A DNA stretch of 64,000 bases from Fontivivens sp964399735 (GCA_964399735.1 CAYNSO010000006.1:1-64000), one strand, 5' to 3'. Positions 36,701 through 45,901 are shown, counted from the stretch's first letter. Made by a program: numbers and translations. Notes: generated from the letters alone by a model not told the origin.

Positions 36701-39202
36701 CCTCTGGCTGCTTCCGGCCTGGGCGTTGCTGTGACTATGGAAAATGAGGCCGATATTGGTTATGATGATGATCCGTTCAATAATATTGACCCATTAAATG
36801 ACAAGCCCGATCAGGATGGCGCCGACGATGCTGTCACTATACCCCTGTTTTTGCCGAATTGCGGCCTGTGTTCTTTTCAATATGTTGTAAATGTATATCA
36901 TAATATCCTGCGCGGCATGTTTGTGAATGTCTGGTTTGACTGGAATCGTGACGGCGATTGGAATGATACTGTAGAATGTCCGGGGGGACCCGTTCCCGAA
37001 TGGGCAGTTCAAAACCACTTCCTTACTTTTAGCAGTCTTGGGTTGCATTTGTTCACTACGCCCATTTTTGTTGCCTGGCAGCCTGATGCAGCAATTGCGC
37101 CGCCCATCTGGATGCGAATCAGCCTGGCGGAACGATCCTGGTCGCCTTTCCTTGACGGGGTAGAAACGACAGGCGGCGCCGGTCCGCGTAATGGTTATGG
37201 TTATGGCGAAACTGAGGATTATTATTTTGTGCCGTTAACAAACGAAGAACAATATGATTACGGCGATGCCCCCGATCCCCATTACCCGACATTAGAAGCA
37301 AGCTGCGCTGCAAGGCATACTATCGTACCTGGAATTTTCCTCGGCGCGAATATCGATCCGGAGTTGGATGGCCAGCCTGACAACGCTGCCAGCGGCGATG
37401 ATGCTAACGGTCTGGATGATGAAGATGGCGTAACCTTTTCCCCGCCGCTTGTAGCCGGAGAGGAAACGCATATTTATGTGACTGTACCGAATCACGGTAA
37501 TTTGTTTGCCTGGATCGATTATAACTGTGATGGCGACTGGGTTGATGCCGATGAACAAATCTTTGACGAAAAACCACTTGTTCCCGGCGTTAATGATTTG
37601 GTTATAACGATTCCGGCTTCCGCCTTGCCTGAACCGACCTACGCCCGGTTCCGTTTTGGACATTTAAATGGATTATCAATTGCTGGGTCTGCAACAAATG
37701 GCGAGGTGGAGGATTATTTAATCCGAATTACCAGGCGGTCTGAAGGCGAGCCGGGGCCTTTTAAATGGTCGCAACCGCCTCTCAAAAAGATCGATTCACT
37801 TCACCCGGAATGCTGGTGGGGTTGGAGTGAGCGTTCCGATTTTCAGTTCAAGCTGGTTGCCGATGACTGGTTCTGCAAGGATGAGCGACCGCTCACCGGT
37901 GTGCAGTGGTGGGGTTCGTATGCCGACTGGGATACCACCATTGCGCCGCCTAATGCTCCGCGTCGTTTCCATATTGGAATATGGACCGACGTAGCTGCTG
38001 GAATAGATACGCTGTTCAGCCATCCCGGAAAATTACTAAAAGAGTGGGTGGTAAATCGCAGTTCGTTGCATGAACATGTGGATTGTTGCGATTTCATTAC
38101 TGATTCCCTTGATATTCCTGATTCCACATTCAGCTATACCTTTAATATTGCCGATCCGACGGATTGGTTCCTGCAGGAACCGGATTCGACAATATTCTGG
38201 ATCAGTATATCTGCAATTTATGATACCCCGCCCGATTCCTGCGAGTGGGGCTGGAAAAGCCGGCAGCATTACTTTAATGACGATGCCGTAAGTATTTATG
38301 AACCGCTGGCGCCGGATGTGGACGACAGATATAGAAGCGGCGGACCTGTCAGATACCTGTGGGATATGGCATTTGAGCTGTTTACCAACGAACCGGGTTA
38401 TGAATATGATTTTGGTGACGCTCCTGAACCAAAGTTCCCCACAATCCTGACTGATAACGGCGCTTACCATATAATCAAGCCCGGCGTTTTCCTGGGTTAC
38501 CGGATCGATGCGGATGCCGACGGTCAGCCGGAAGAAAATGCTCAAGGCGATGATATGGACGGCGTCTATGACGAAGATGGCGTTTCCCTGATAACCGCAA
38601 TAATTGCCAATCAAACCGCCAAAGTACAGGTGCGCGCCTCTATTGCCGGTTTATTGAATGCGTGGATAGATTTTGATTCAAATGGCGACTGGGATGGACC
38701 GGAAGAACAGATCTTTACGGATGTACCGCTCACTCCTGGTGTAAATGTACTCGATTTTCATGTTCCGGCGGTAGTGGTGTCCGATTCCAATTACGCCCGC
38801 TTCCGGTTCAGCACTCTCAGTCCGCGCTCTTTTACCGGCCTGGCGATTGACGGTGAAGTGGAAGATTACCGTATGACTGTAATCGAAACCGCCGTTCCTG
38901 TAGACGGAGAAAATGGTCTGCCCCGGTCTTTTGCTTTACGGCAGAATTATCCCAATCCGTTCAACCCGTCTACCATGATCGAATACGACCTGCCGCGCGC
39001 TGAAAATGTAAAATTGATCATTTTCGATATTCTTGGCAGGCAGGTACGTACCCTGGTTGATGACAAGCAAATACCCGGCTCGTACAAACTACGCTGGGAC
39101 GGCCTGGATGATCGTGGTTATCGGGCTGCCAGCGGCGTCTATATTTATTATATTCAAGCCGGATCCTTCCGACAAGCAAAAAAACTTTTGTTGTTGAAAT
39201 AA
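33770..39202 (+). CDS. Giant secreted protein with two PKD-like and six GEVED domains and a sorting tag
   Basis: An 1810-residue exported protein. Order: signal peptide (to about 32), two PKD-like domains (about 33-115 and 120-203, each ending near a D-N/D-CG motif), GEVED domain 1 (about 205-365), 2 (368-545), an unnamed domain A (547-760, KWMQPP...GWDEP...VADDWRC...WWGSY), GEVED 3 (763-920), a longer GEVED 4 (928-1160), GEVED 5 (1162-1325), a second copy of domain A (1331-1540), GEVED 6 (1545-1700), and a C-terminal sorting/FlgD-like domain (1717-1810) with NYPNPFNPST. Each GEVED begins (Y/F)D(Y/F/L)GDAP and ends GEVEDY or ETEDYY. It is probably a surface or adhesive protein. An AGGAAAGG site precedes the ATG. 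Confidence 0.9.
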   Translation: MVLRAIGEKVAIVILLFSLLILSPGIVLSACNADFHANHTSGCSPMAVVFTDDSEDAISWNWTFSGGSPASATGRGPHTVYYYTAGMFNVVLNITCAGGLKDAEAKRGYISVDNCGCFPDLLAEPRSGCAPLTVVFQDFSSLATSWSWSFPGGTPSSATGVGPHEVTYEFPGVYDVSLSITCPQGVGTQIKIKNRFISVDDCGGFDFGDAPDPGYPTLSASGGASHVITTGFYLGSIIDSESNGQPNDFATGDDDAFLDDEDGVLLPISFFIGSSASLQITTSDTGYVNGWIDFNTDGDWGDANEHFINDQIICGIENVTFSIPPDAHPGHTFMRFRLCKSPGLSYTGSAPDGEVEDYRILLSRMDNYDYGDAPDDFDILGYPTLTLHGGAHHFINPLFFLGDTIDSEIDGQPSDNSFGDDFSSLDDEDGVIMPVGLQRGVTTLITTIVNGAGTSYLNAWIDLNRDRDWLDANEHFIVDELFFNGISSSSPIREEFVTSLTVPLDATPGHTFIRFRYSTQSGLTPDGPAPDGEVEDYLAVIVSTPPLRVKWMQPPMRNPDSPAPDCFWGWDEPSIFSYIIVADDWRCTDDQPVTDVHWWGSYLGWNESTPPASGPQRFKLGIWTDVKAGVDREFSHPGTLIWQWVAARSELNERYAGCDYYPPMMDMSETCFQYDLILPEAAWFYQEGDTTIYWLSIAADYDVIPNGGKWGWKTRPHYFNDFAVLSDDPASPEVGSVWNNGQPVSLNWDMAFALTTEIAETQYDYGDAPDPSYPTLDVNNGAHHVVIPGFHIGWLNDTDSDGQPLPHADGDDNDGMNDDDAVSFATELQPGQDAVVYIRASAAGYLNAWIDYNSNGSWTDPDEQVFIGQELTAGINILTYSVPDDALPGATFVRLRFSSIRNLTCDGYAPDGEVEDYEIVIGEVREPEFDLGDAPDNSNDFGMDMTAYPAGGPAGTVASYPTVYLHNSPPFGPLHKDPLAASGLGVAVTMENEADIGYDDDPFNNIDPLNDKPDQDGADDAVTIPLFLPNCGLCSFQYVVNVYHNILRGMFVNVWFDWNRDGDWNDTVECPGGPVPEWAVQNHFLTFSSLGLHLFTTPIFVAWQPDAAIAPPIWMRISLAERSWSPFLDGVETTGGAGPRNGYGYGETEDYYFVPLTNEEQYDYGDAPDPHYPTLEASCAARHTIVPGIFLGANIDPELDGQPDNAASGDDANGLDDEDGVTFSPPLVAGEETHIYVTVPNHGNLFAWIDYNCDGDWVDADEQIFDEKPLVPGVNDLVITIPASALPEPTYARFRFGHLNGLSIAGSATNGEVEDYLIRITRRSEGEPGPFKWSQPPLKKIDSLHPECWWGWSERSDFQFKLVADDWFCKDERPLTGVQWWGSYADWDTTIAPPNAPRRFHIGIWTDVAAGIDTLFSHPGKLLKEWVVNRSSLHEHVDCCDFITDSLDIPDSTFSYTFNIADPTDWFLQEPDSTIFWISISAIYDTPPDSCEWGWKSRQHYFNDDAVSIYEPLAPDVDDRYRSGGPVRYLWDMAFELFTNEPGYEYDFGDAPEPKFPTILTDNGAYHIIKPGVFLGYRIDADADGQPEENAQGDDMDGVYDEDGVSLITAIIANQTAKVQVRASIAGLLNAWIDFDSNGDWDGPEEQIFTDVPLTPGVNVLDFHVPAVVVSDSNYARFRFSTLSPRSFTGLAIDGEVEDYRMTVIETAVPVDGENGLPRSFALRQNYPNPFNPSTMIEYDLPRAENVKLIIFDILGRQVRTLVDDKQIPGSYKLRWDGLDDRGYRAASGVYIYYIQAGSFRQAKKLLLLK

Positions 39203-39226
39203 TTCCCTTTGTAATATTCTGTTATG

Positions 39227-39275
39227 CTCTAACCCTGCTCATCCCGAAATTATTATCCGGGATGAGCAGGTAGAG
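39227..39275 (+). terminator. Strong hairpin after the giant gene
   Basis: CCTGCTCATCCCG (39234-39246) pairs perfectly with CGGGATGAGCAGG (39258-39270), extended by CTCTA/TAGAG outside. The T tail is short (TTT), so termination efficiency is uncertain. Confidence 0.75.
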
Positions 39276-39345
39276 TTTACCTGGTAGAGATTGGTATAAT
39301 TTCTGCATGGTTATAATTATATTCACATAATTTGTGGAAAGAGAA

Positions 39346-39723
39346 ATGTTGCATCATACTTTATTGATAAGCGCTGCGATCATTCTTGTTCTCTGGGGAA
39401 TTGGTCATATTTTGCCGACCCGGGCAGTTGTCAGGGGATTTAAAAAGATTTCCCATGATAACAAATACCTGGTTATCATGTCGTGGCTTTGTGAAGGTAT
39501 TCTGTTGATTTATGTTGGAATTATGTTAATATTAATCATGCTTCTTGCCGATATTTTCAATCCTGTAGCAATTTTATTTTACCGTAGCGCTGCCATACTA
39601 TTGATCGTGTTAAGCATTGTAACTGCATTAACGGGCGCTAAAACCCCGATTCTACCATTTAAACTTTGCCCTATAATCAAAATATTTTGTGCCTTTCTAC
39701 TGATTCTGACAAGTGTATTATAA
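39346..39723 (+). CDS. Small membrane protein of unknown function (about four helices)
   Basis: A 125-residue protein with about four hydrophobic segments (near residues 3-20, 44-66, 70-92 and 104-122) and little else. I do not recognise the family. I chose the ATG at 39346 with a GGAAAGAG site in front; a GTG four codons upstream overlaps that site. It lies between a hairpin and a terminator, so it is a single transcript. Confidence 0.7.
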   Translation: MLHHTLLISAAIILVLWGIGHILPTRAVVRGFKKISHDNKYLVIMSWLCEGILLIYVGIMLILIMLLADIFNPVAILFYRSAAILLIVLSIVTALTGAKTPILPFKLCPIIKIFCAFLLILTSVL

Positions 39724-39741
39724 AATTTAATGAACATAAAT

Positions 39742-39773
39742 AAAAAATCCCGGTCAATTGCCGGGATTTTTTT
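39742..39773. terminator. Bidirectional intrinsic terminator
   Basis: AAATCCCGG (39745-39753) pairs with CCGGGATTT (39761-39769), flanked by A and T runs on the two sides. It separates the small membrane gene from the convergent M16 genes. Confidence 0.9.
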
Positions 39774-39798
39774 CAATCTCTGTGAGTCTGGTTTTATC

Positions 39799-41205
39799 TC
39801 AATAACCGTCTTCTTTGATCTCTTTTTCAGTTACCGTGCCATATTTACCCACTTTATCGCGCAATTCGGAAGCTTTACCAATAAGCACAAACTGTAAATT
39901 TTCTTTGGGGAAATATTTGGCAATAATTTCTTGTGATTTTTCCACCGTCAGTTTATCAACATTGGTCTGAAAATCATTGATAAAAGATTCGTCAAAATCG
40001 TAAATAAACATGGCAGTTAATAACTCTGCCAGGTTTCCTGCGGTTTCGTATTGTGGCGGAAACTGGCCTTTTATATAGTTACGCGCAGAGTTGAGAGTTG
40101 CTTCGTCAACTCCCCGGGTGTGCAGACGGTTGAGAACCTCCAGCGCGACATCAAGCGCCTCAATGGTGGTTTCATTACCCGTATAACTGCTGATGGCAAA
40201 TAGCCCGGTGGTTTTATATGGGCGGAAAAAGCTTCTTACGCCATAGGTAAGCCCCCTTTTAACGCGTAATTCATCATTAAGCCACGATGTAAATCGGTTG
40301 CCTAAAATTGTATTTATAACCTGGATCGCTACATAATCGGGATTGCTGCGCTTGATACCATAACCGCCGATATAAAAGCGGGTTTCGGAGGTATCATCTT
40401 TGTTTACCAGCAATACCCGGCTGCGAGTGATAACCGGCATTCGTACCTGCTGCGGCGGGATCGGTTCGCTTTTTGCTTTCCAGTTGTTAAATAATTTTTC
40501 AACTTTGCTTTTCATATTTTTACTGTCAAAGTCACCCACCAGTACCAGCGCCGAGCCGGAAGGGGTATAGTGTTGATCGTAAAAATTATTTAAATCTGTG
40601 ACCTCTAGTGCCGAAACGCTGTTGTTCGTTCCTTCTGCCGGGTTGCCATACGGATTATCGGCATAGATAAATTTATCAAAATAACTGCGGATTACGCTTT
40701 GCGGACGCTCCTTGGCTTGCTGCAATTCCATCAGCATTCGGGTTTTCCGTTTATCAAATTCATCGCGGTCAAAAACAGGTGCAGTAATTATTTCCTGCAT
40801 GATCGGAAAAACCGTATCCTGGTCTTTAGCGACAAATGAAAGGTCAAGTTGTGAATATTCTTTGGCTGTATAGGTTGAATAGGAAGCGCCAATATAATCC
40901 AGGGTTTCTTCAATTTGTTTTTTGGTATAGTTTTTTGTGCCAAACAGTAATCCATCGGCGGTAAGAAAAGCCAGCCCATGCCTGGCGCCATCTTTGATTG
41001 CCCCGGCAGGAAATACGCAGGAGGCATAAATTAAAGGCACTTCATGCTGTTCCATAAGGTAAACGGTCAGACCGTTTTTCATTACAAATTTTGTATATTC
41101 CGGCACTTTAAAGGATGATTGTGATTCGGCAGAGCTGGCAAATCCTGACATTAGCATTATCAGAACAGGCAGTAAAAGCGTAACAAGCCATAATTTGTTT
41201 TTCAT
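39799..41205 (-). CDS. M16-family peptidase-like subunit, non-catalytic
   Basis: A 468-residue exported protein with the two-domain M16B (insulinase) fold but no HxxEH zinc motif; the corresponding segment reads GLAFLTADGLLFG. The R/Y motif of the partner-type subunit is kept (VKRGLTYGVRSFF). It has a signal peptide. In M16B pairs, one subunit supplies the zinc site and the other the Arg/Tyr, as in mitochondrial processing peptidase. The active partner is the next gene upstream, with start and stop directly adjacent (TAAATG). Confidence 0.9.
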   Translation of the reverse strand: MKNKLWLVTLLLPVLIMLMSGFASSAESQSSFKVPEYTKFVMKNGLTVYLMEQHEVPLIYASCVFPAGAIKDGARHGLAFLTADGLLFGTKNYTKKQIEETLDYIGASYSTYTAKEYSQLDLSFVAKDQDTVFPIMQEIITAPVFDRDEFDKRKTRMLMELQQAKERPQSVIRSYFDKFIYADNPYGNPAEGTNNSVSALEVTDLNNFYDQHYTPSGSALVLVGDFDSKNMKSKVEKLFNNWKAKSEPIPPQQVRMPVITRSRVLLVNKDDTSETRFYIGGYGIKRSNPDYVAIQVINTILGNRFTSWLNDELRVKRGLTYGVRSFFRPYKTTGLFAISSYTGNETTIEALDVALEVLNRLHTRGVDEATLNSARNYIKGQFPPQYETAGNLAELLTAMFIYDFDESFINDFQTNVDKLTVEKSQEIIAKYFPKENLQFVLIGKASELRDKVGKYGTVTEKEIKEDGY

Positions 41206-42522
41206 TTATTCCTCCTCACCTGATTTCATAATGCCTACTGTACGGTTATCCTTGTGCAGGTACTTTCCTGCTACTCTTTGTATATCCGCAACAGTTATTT
41301 TATTGTATTCTTCCGGGGCATTGAACAGATTTTTAAAATCTTTAAAATATAATTCATACGTGCCAATTGTATTGGACTTGCCATCAATGGTTTCCATTTG
41401 ATGATAAAAGTCCACCAGTTTACGGTTTTTAACTTTATGCAATTCTTTTTCAGAAATTCCATTTTTAATGATCTTGTCGATGACTGTGTATACCGCTTGT
41501 TCCAGGGTGTTTTCATTTACATCCTGGTTACATATTGTATAAATAAAAAACAATCCCGGATCAATTGACATGGAATACGAGGTTTCTACTGATACTGCCA
41601 GTTCCAGGCTATCGACAAGAGCGCTGTATAGCCGCGAACTGTTACCTTCGCCCAGAATTGAGTTTAATAAATCTACCGCGTAATAATCGGGATGACTGGT
41701 CTCCGGGGTATGCCAGGCGATCATAATATTGGGCGAAGTAACATCTTTATTAACCCACACTCTTTTTTCGCCCAGTTGTTCCGGTTCAACGGTATGGATT
41801 GGCCGGGGCGCCGGACGAGCCGGTATGCCGGCAAAATATTCCTGCGCCATTTCTTTAACCTGATCGGTATTGATTGCGCCGGACATGACGACGAGAACAT
41901 TATTTGGAGCATAATAGGTATTAAAGTAATTTTGCAGATCTTGCTTGCTCCAGTTTTTAATATCCGATTCATAACCGATCACCGACCAACGATAGGGATG
42001 TGCCATAAAAGCAACGGCTAAAACCTGTTCATTTAAAAAGTACCAGTTACTGTTGTTCAAATACATCAGCCTTTCGGAAAGGACCACGCCGCGTTCGCTT
42101 TCCACCATCGAATCGGCCAACGCCAGGTTGCCTATACGATCGGCTTCAAGCTCAAATATCAACGGCATGGCGTTAGTGGGGAAAAAGTCCGTATAAACCG
42201 TCATGTCTTCCGAGGTATAGGCATTGTTGGAACCGCCGTTGGCTTCCATTACCCGGTCAAATTCTTTGGGGCCATATTTTTTTGCGCCATTGAACATCAT
42301 GTGCTCAAAAAAATGTGAAAGACCGGTAATGCCAGGCGCTTCATTGCGAGAACCTACCCGGAAGAAAAAGTACATATTGGCATTCGGAATGGAATGGTCT
42401 TCGAGGATGAGGAATTTCATTCCGTTATCCAGCGTAAAGGTTTGAATATCTTCTGCTTTGGTCATGGCCATAAGTGAAGAAGCGCACAGAAGCAGCAAGA
42501 GCATGATTTTAAATTTTGTCAT
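41206..42522 (-). CDS. M16-family zinc peptidase (catalytic subunit)
   Basis: A 438-residue exported metallopeptidase with the inverted zinc motif HFFEH (residues 70-74, counted from the ATG at 42522) and a downstream Glu in SERGVVLSE as third ligand. It has a signal peptide (MTKFKIMLLLLLCASSLMA). It probably degrades peptides in the periplasm together with the inactive paralogue encoded next. I chose ATG 42522 because GGAGGA lies 6-7 bp upstream; the ATG at 42534 is part of that ribosome site. Confidence 0.93.
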   Translation of the reverse strand: MTKFKIMLLLLLCASSLMAMTKAEDIQTFTLDNGMKFLILEDHSIPNANMYFFFRVGSRNEAPGITGLSHFFEHMMFNGAKKYGPKEFDRVMEANGGSNNAYTSEDMTVYTDFFPTNAMPLIFELEADRIGNLALADSMVESERGVVLSERLMYLNNSNWYFLNEQVLAVAFMAHPYRWSVIGYESDIKNWSKQDLQNYFNTYYAPNNVLVVMSGAINTDQVKEMAQEYFAGIPARPAPRPIHTVEPEQLGEKRVWVNKDVTSPNIMIAWHTPETSHPDYYAVDLLNSILGEGNSSRLYSALVDSLELAVSVETSYSMSIDPGLFFIYTICNQDVNENTLEQAVYTVIDKIIKNGISEKELHKVKNRKLVDFYHQMETIDGKSNTIGTYELYFKDFKNLFNAPEEYNKITVADIQRVAGKYLHKDNRTVGIMKSGEEE

Positions 42523-42720
42523 TGTGTCCTCCATTTATATTTATAGAATATACCGGCCAGCAAGAGTTGGCAGATATGTATTATTTTTTCAGTTTTGTTG
42601 CTGTGAGTTATTTTATGATTTTATTCCTTTTATTGATGCAGTTTTATTTATACGTAAGGATGAATATAAAGTTACCCCAAAATGACCGGGAGATATAAAA
42701 GCCTTCCGGTTTAACCCAAT

Positions 42721-43236
42721 TTATTTTATTTCCAATAGTTGAAAATCGTTAAATAATCCGTATACCAGTAGATCATAATCAATCCCTTGTGGCTGCATAT
42801 CGGCAGCGTACGTGAAACTCCACGGGGTAACAATGCCGCGGTTACGGACATTGTGATGCGGCCCCAGCAGGTTTTTCAAGGCGCCGTAAACGATTATCGT
42901 TATTTTATTCTCGCCATCCTTAACCAGGCTGCTGATATTGGCAGTATAGGGCTGCCAGCCGATAATTCCCGCTTCTGTGCTGTTTAAAAGTACACGGGCT
43001 ACACTGCCATTCCATTTATGCAGGTTAACGGTATACTGGTTGTCGACAGTTAGAGTAAAAATTTTACTATAAGCAACGCCATCGGCTTTTGATGCCGGGG
43101 CAGCCGGAATCGGAACTGTTTTCAGTGAACCGGTATTACTGATTGCCAGCAGCAGGCTGTTGGCAGGGGGGAGGCAGCCTTGAAAAATAGAAACCAGGCC
43201 CAAAACCAGCGCTGTTAAAAGTATTTTTTTATCCAT
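42721..43236 (-). CDS. Short lipoprotein resembling the C-terminal domain of a large glycosidase
   Basis: A 171-residue lipoprotein (lipobox IFQGC, Cys21) whose remaining sequence looks like the terminal jelly-roll of large glycosidases: VNLHKWNGSVARVLLN, GWQPYTANISSLVKDGENKI, YGALKNLLGPHH and GIVTPWSFTY. No catalytic domain is present. It may be a carbohydrate-binding lipoprotein or a remnant of a larger gene after an internal deletion. No frameshift is visible. Confidence 0.65.
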   Translation of the reverse strand: MDKKILLTALVLGLVSIFQGCLPPANSLLLAISNTGSLKTVPIPAAPASKADGVAYSKIFTLTVDNQYTVNLHKWNGSVARVLLNSTEAGIIGWQPYTANISSLVKDGENKITIIVYGALKNLLGPHHNVRNRGIVTPWSFTYAADMQPQGIDYDLLVYGLFNDFQLLEIK

Positions 43237-43276
43237 TTTCTGTGCTTTATCAGTTACAGATGTCAGGAATTTTGAA

Positions 43277-43762
43277 CTAGTTTGTATTACTATATTTAAA
43301 CACAGCGATCATTAGCAAGCCGGCGCCGATGACGATATATACATCGGCAATGTTATAGATATACCAGCGCAGGTTACCGATGCCCATATCGATAAAATCT
43401 ACTACTGCACCATGATAGAAGCGATCAAAAGCATTACCGATAAAACCACTAAAAATAAACAAAAAAGCGAGCCGGGCAAGACCTTGCCCTTTTTCCTGAA
43501 AGTACAGCGGTATTTTTGTAAAAACCCAAACGACAAACGAGATAATAACCAGCTTGCCGGCAATAATCAGCCAGGTGGGAGTATTGCCAACTGAAATACC
43601 AAAGACAATACCATCATTAAACACCAGATGCCATTTAAGTATATTACCCAGCACGTTCACCGGCACACCCGGTTCAAGGTTGGCCAGAATAAGAAATTTG
43701 CTGATAATATCCAAAGCTGCCGCGCCGATAACAAAAAGTGAAAACCAGATTATTTTTTTCAT
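43277..43762 (-). CDS. lspA: Lipoprotein signal peptidase LspA
   Basis: A 161-residue inner-membrane aspartyl peptidase that cleaves lipoprotein signal peptides. Four hydrophobic segments and both catalytic motifs are present: GNAFDRFYHGAVVDFID and NIADVYIVIG, plus FNDGIVFGI. I chose the ATG at 43762; an upstream TTG is unlikely. It serves the many lipoproteins in this window. A terminator lies upstream, so it has its own promoter. Confidence 0.95.
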   Translation of the reverse strand: MKKIIWFSLFVIGAAALDIISKFLILANLEPGVPVNVLGNILKWHLVFNDGIVFGISVGNTPTWLIIAGKLVIISFVVWVFTKIPLYFQEKGQGLARLAFLFIFSGFIGNAFDRFYHGAVVDFIDMGIGNLRWYIYNIADVYIVIGAGLLMIAVFKYSNTN

Positions 43763-43920
43763 ACAGAATTTCCATTGCAAGGTGAGGAGGATGTGTATTA
43801 TTGTATTTTATATATCAATGTAAACGTATAAGGAAATAATTGCAACTAAAATATTGGTTATTAGAAATTGAATTGTAATATGCAGCTGTATAGATCTAAT
43901 CATTGATGTTTGTGAATAAT

Positions 43921-43957
43921 AAAAAATCCGGTATCTGTAAAGGATACCGGATTTTTT
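43921..43957. terminator. Bidirectional intrinsic terminator
   Basis: AAAAAATCCGGTATC (43921-43935) pairs perfectly with GATACCGGATTTTTT (43943-43957) around 7 nt. It ends the gene at 43982 on the minus strand. Confidence 0.93.
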
Positions 43958-43981
43958 AGATCTTATAATTTTAACAAACTG

Positions 43982-45901
43982 TCAAGCCATAGACAGCCGC
44001 TCACGCGCCGCTTCAATGATCTTGTTCAACATTTCCGGATAAGAGATTCCGGTAATTTTTGCCATTTTTGCCAGGTGGCCGTCCCAGCACCAGCCGGGAT
44101 TCGGATTCACTTCCAGCAGTCGCGGTGTTTTGTGATAGTCCAGCCGCCAGTCAAATCTTGCGTAATCGCGGCAGCTCAGTCTTTCAAACAGCTTGATGCA
44201 ACTCGCAATCAGGAACCGTTCCGTGTCGGTCGGAATGTCCGCGGGAATGGATTTGATCTTCCAATAAGGAGAATCCGGCTGCCATTTGGCTTCATAACCA
44301 CAAATTTGCGGCAGTTCCGGGGGCAGAGAAGAATAATCTTCTTCGATGATCGGCAAAACCGTGTACGAGTTGGGGGGATTGCCGATTATACCCACGCTGA
44401 TATCTTTGCCAACCAGAAATTCTTCGACCAGGATCGGGTGTTGATAGCCAAATTTTTCACGGATAATATTGATGGCATTTTCCAGCGCCTGAATGTTATA
44501 GCACACACAATCCTGGGTTATGCCGAAACTGGAATCGCCAAAATTGGGTTTTACGATTACCGGAAAGGAGATCGTCAATTCGATAAAGTTGGTATCTTCC
44601 GGTTTGATAAAAATAGCTTTGGGAACCGGGATATCCATTTCCTCGGCTATACCGCGTACCAGTGATTTATCATAACAATAAGAAAGGCATTGCGGCGTGC
44701 CGCCGGTATAGGGAATTTGTGCCATTTCGAGTAATGCCGGCACATGTAGTTCCTTGGTGGCTTCGTTGTTAAAACCTTCATCGCACAGGTTAAAAACGAG
44801 GTCAAATTTTTTAATTTTACTCAAGTCCGAAATATACATATTATGGTTATCGAAATAAGTGAACTTGAAATTTTTTAATTTACCAAGAGCTTTTTTCAAT
44901 TCATTAACGGTATACATATCATCTTCATCAAACGTATTATTAGGTTTGATAATATCCTGTTTGCGGGGATCTCCTAACAAGACTGCAATATTTTGTACAT
45001 TTTTGTGCGCTTCCTTGACAGTTGACCAGACCTTGTCCGCAGTGCCAACCAGAATCAATCGGCGCCCCATCATACCCAAATCCTGGTTCCTTTGCGAGTT
45101 GGTAAACAGTTCTTTTTCCATTTCAATATCTGTAAAACCGCACCTGTCAAGCAATTCCCGGATGGAATCGGCGGTATATAATCGTTCTGCATAAAACTGA
45201 TCGGCTATAACTCCTTTTTTTGTGTGAGTAATAACTTCGCGAGAGATCAATCGCTGCTCATCTTTGGAAAGTGAGCGTTCGCGGCAGACAAAGTAATTCT
45301 TGTCTATCCATTCCCAACTGCGCGGTTCAAAATTGCTTTTCATAAAAGAACCGTCGGTAATATCAATTAAAACTTTTCCTTTTGGTTTTAATACACGCAT
45401 GACTTCATTCAAAACCCGGTTATCATCATTCATTGTTTCAAAATATCCAAAGCTATTGCCCAGTATCAGAACAAAATCAAACTTGTCTCGTGTAAAGGGA
45501 AGTTTTCTGGCGTCGCCTTCCTTAAATGTAATATTCAGCCCTTCGTTTGTTCTTACAAACCTGGCTCTGTTTATAAGATAGTGCGAACGATCCATACCAA
45601 TAATATTTGTATAACCCCGTCTTGCAAGTTCAATTGTATGCCGGCCCTGGCCGCAGCATAGATCGAGAATGCAGTCATTTTTTCCCGGCGCCAGTATTTC
45701 CAGGAACAGATCAATTTCATTGCTGGTAATGGTCTCATCACTAACAACATCGCCGTCAGTGCGTAAATAATTGGCATTGAACAAATGTCTCCACCAATCG
45801 GCCTTTACATAGCTTTCAAGATCTTCTACCGGGCCTAAAACCTCTATTATATTTTTCTTTTTGACGCTATGATTATGGGGTTTGGTTTTTACTTTCTTCA
45901 T
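43982..45901 (-). CDS. Fusion of a SAM methyltransferase and a D-Ala-D-Ala-ligase-like ATP-grasp enzyme
   Basis: A 639-residue fusion. Residues about 30-290 are a class I methyltransferase with motif I ILDLCCGQGRHTIELA (DLCCGQG at 80-86) and the NSFGYF post-motif. Residues about 300-639 are an ATP-grasp ligase of the D-Ala-D-Ala-ligase type with VIVKPNFGDSSFGI, ILVEEFLVGKDISVGI, and the metal-binding end RLLEVNPNPGWCWDG. The product is unknown; ATP-grasp ligases join carboxylates to amines or thiols. No ribosome site precedes the ATG. It is followed by a terminator and preceded by a 363-bp region with a 19-bp palindrome and a TetR gene. Confidence 0.88.
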   Translation of the reverse strand: MKKVKTKPHNHSVKKKNIIEVLGPVEDLESYVKADWWRHLFNANYLRTDGDVVSDETITSNEIDLFLEILAPGKNDCILDLCCGQGRHTIELARRGYTNIIGMDRSHYLINRARFVRTNEGLNITFKEGDARKLPFTRDKFDFVLILGNSFGYFETMNDDNRVLNEVMRVLKPKGKVLIDITDGSFMKSNFEPRSWEWIDKNYFVCRERSLSKDEQRLISREVITHTKKGVIADQFYAERLYTADSIRELLDRCGFTDIEMEKELFTNSQRNQDLGMMGRRLILVGTADKVWSTVKEAHKNVQNIAVLLGDPRKQDIIKPNNTFDEDDMYTVNELKKALGKLKNFKFTYFDNHNMYISDLSKIKKFDLVFNLCDEGFNNEATKELHVPALLEMAQIPYTGGTPQCLSYCYDKSLVRGIAEEMDIPVPKAIFIKPEDTNFIELTISFPVIVKPNFGDSSFGITQDCVCYNIQALENAINIIREKFGYQHPILVEEFLVGKDISVGIIGNPPNSYTVLPIIEEDYSSLPPELPQICGYEAKWQPDSPYWKIKSIPADIPTDTERFLIASCIKLFERLSCRDYARFDWRLDYHKTPRLLEVNPNPGWCWDGHLAKMAKITGISYPEMLNKIIEAARERLSMA

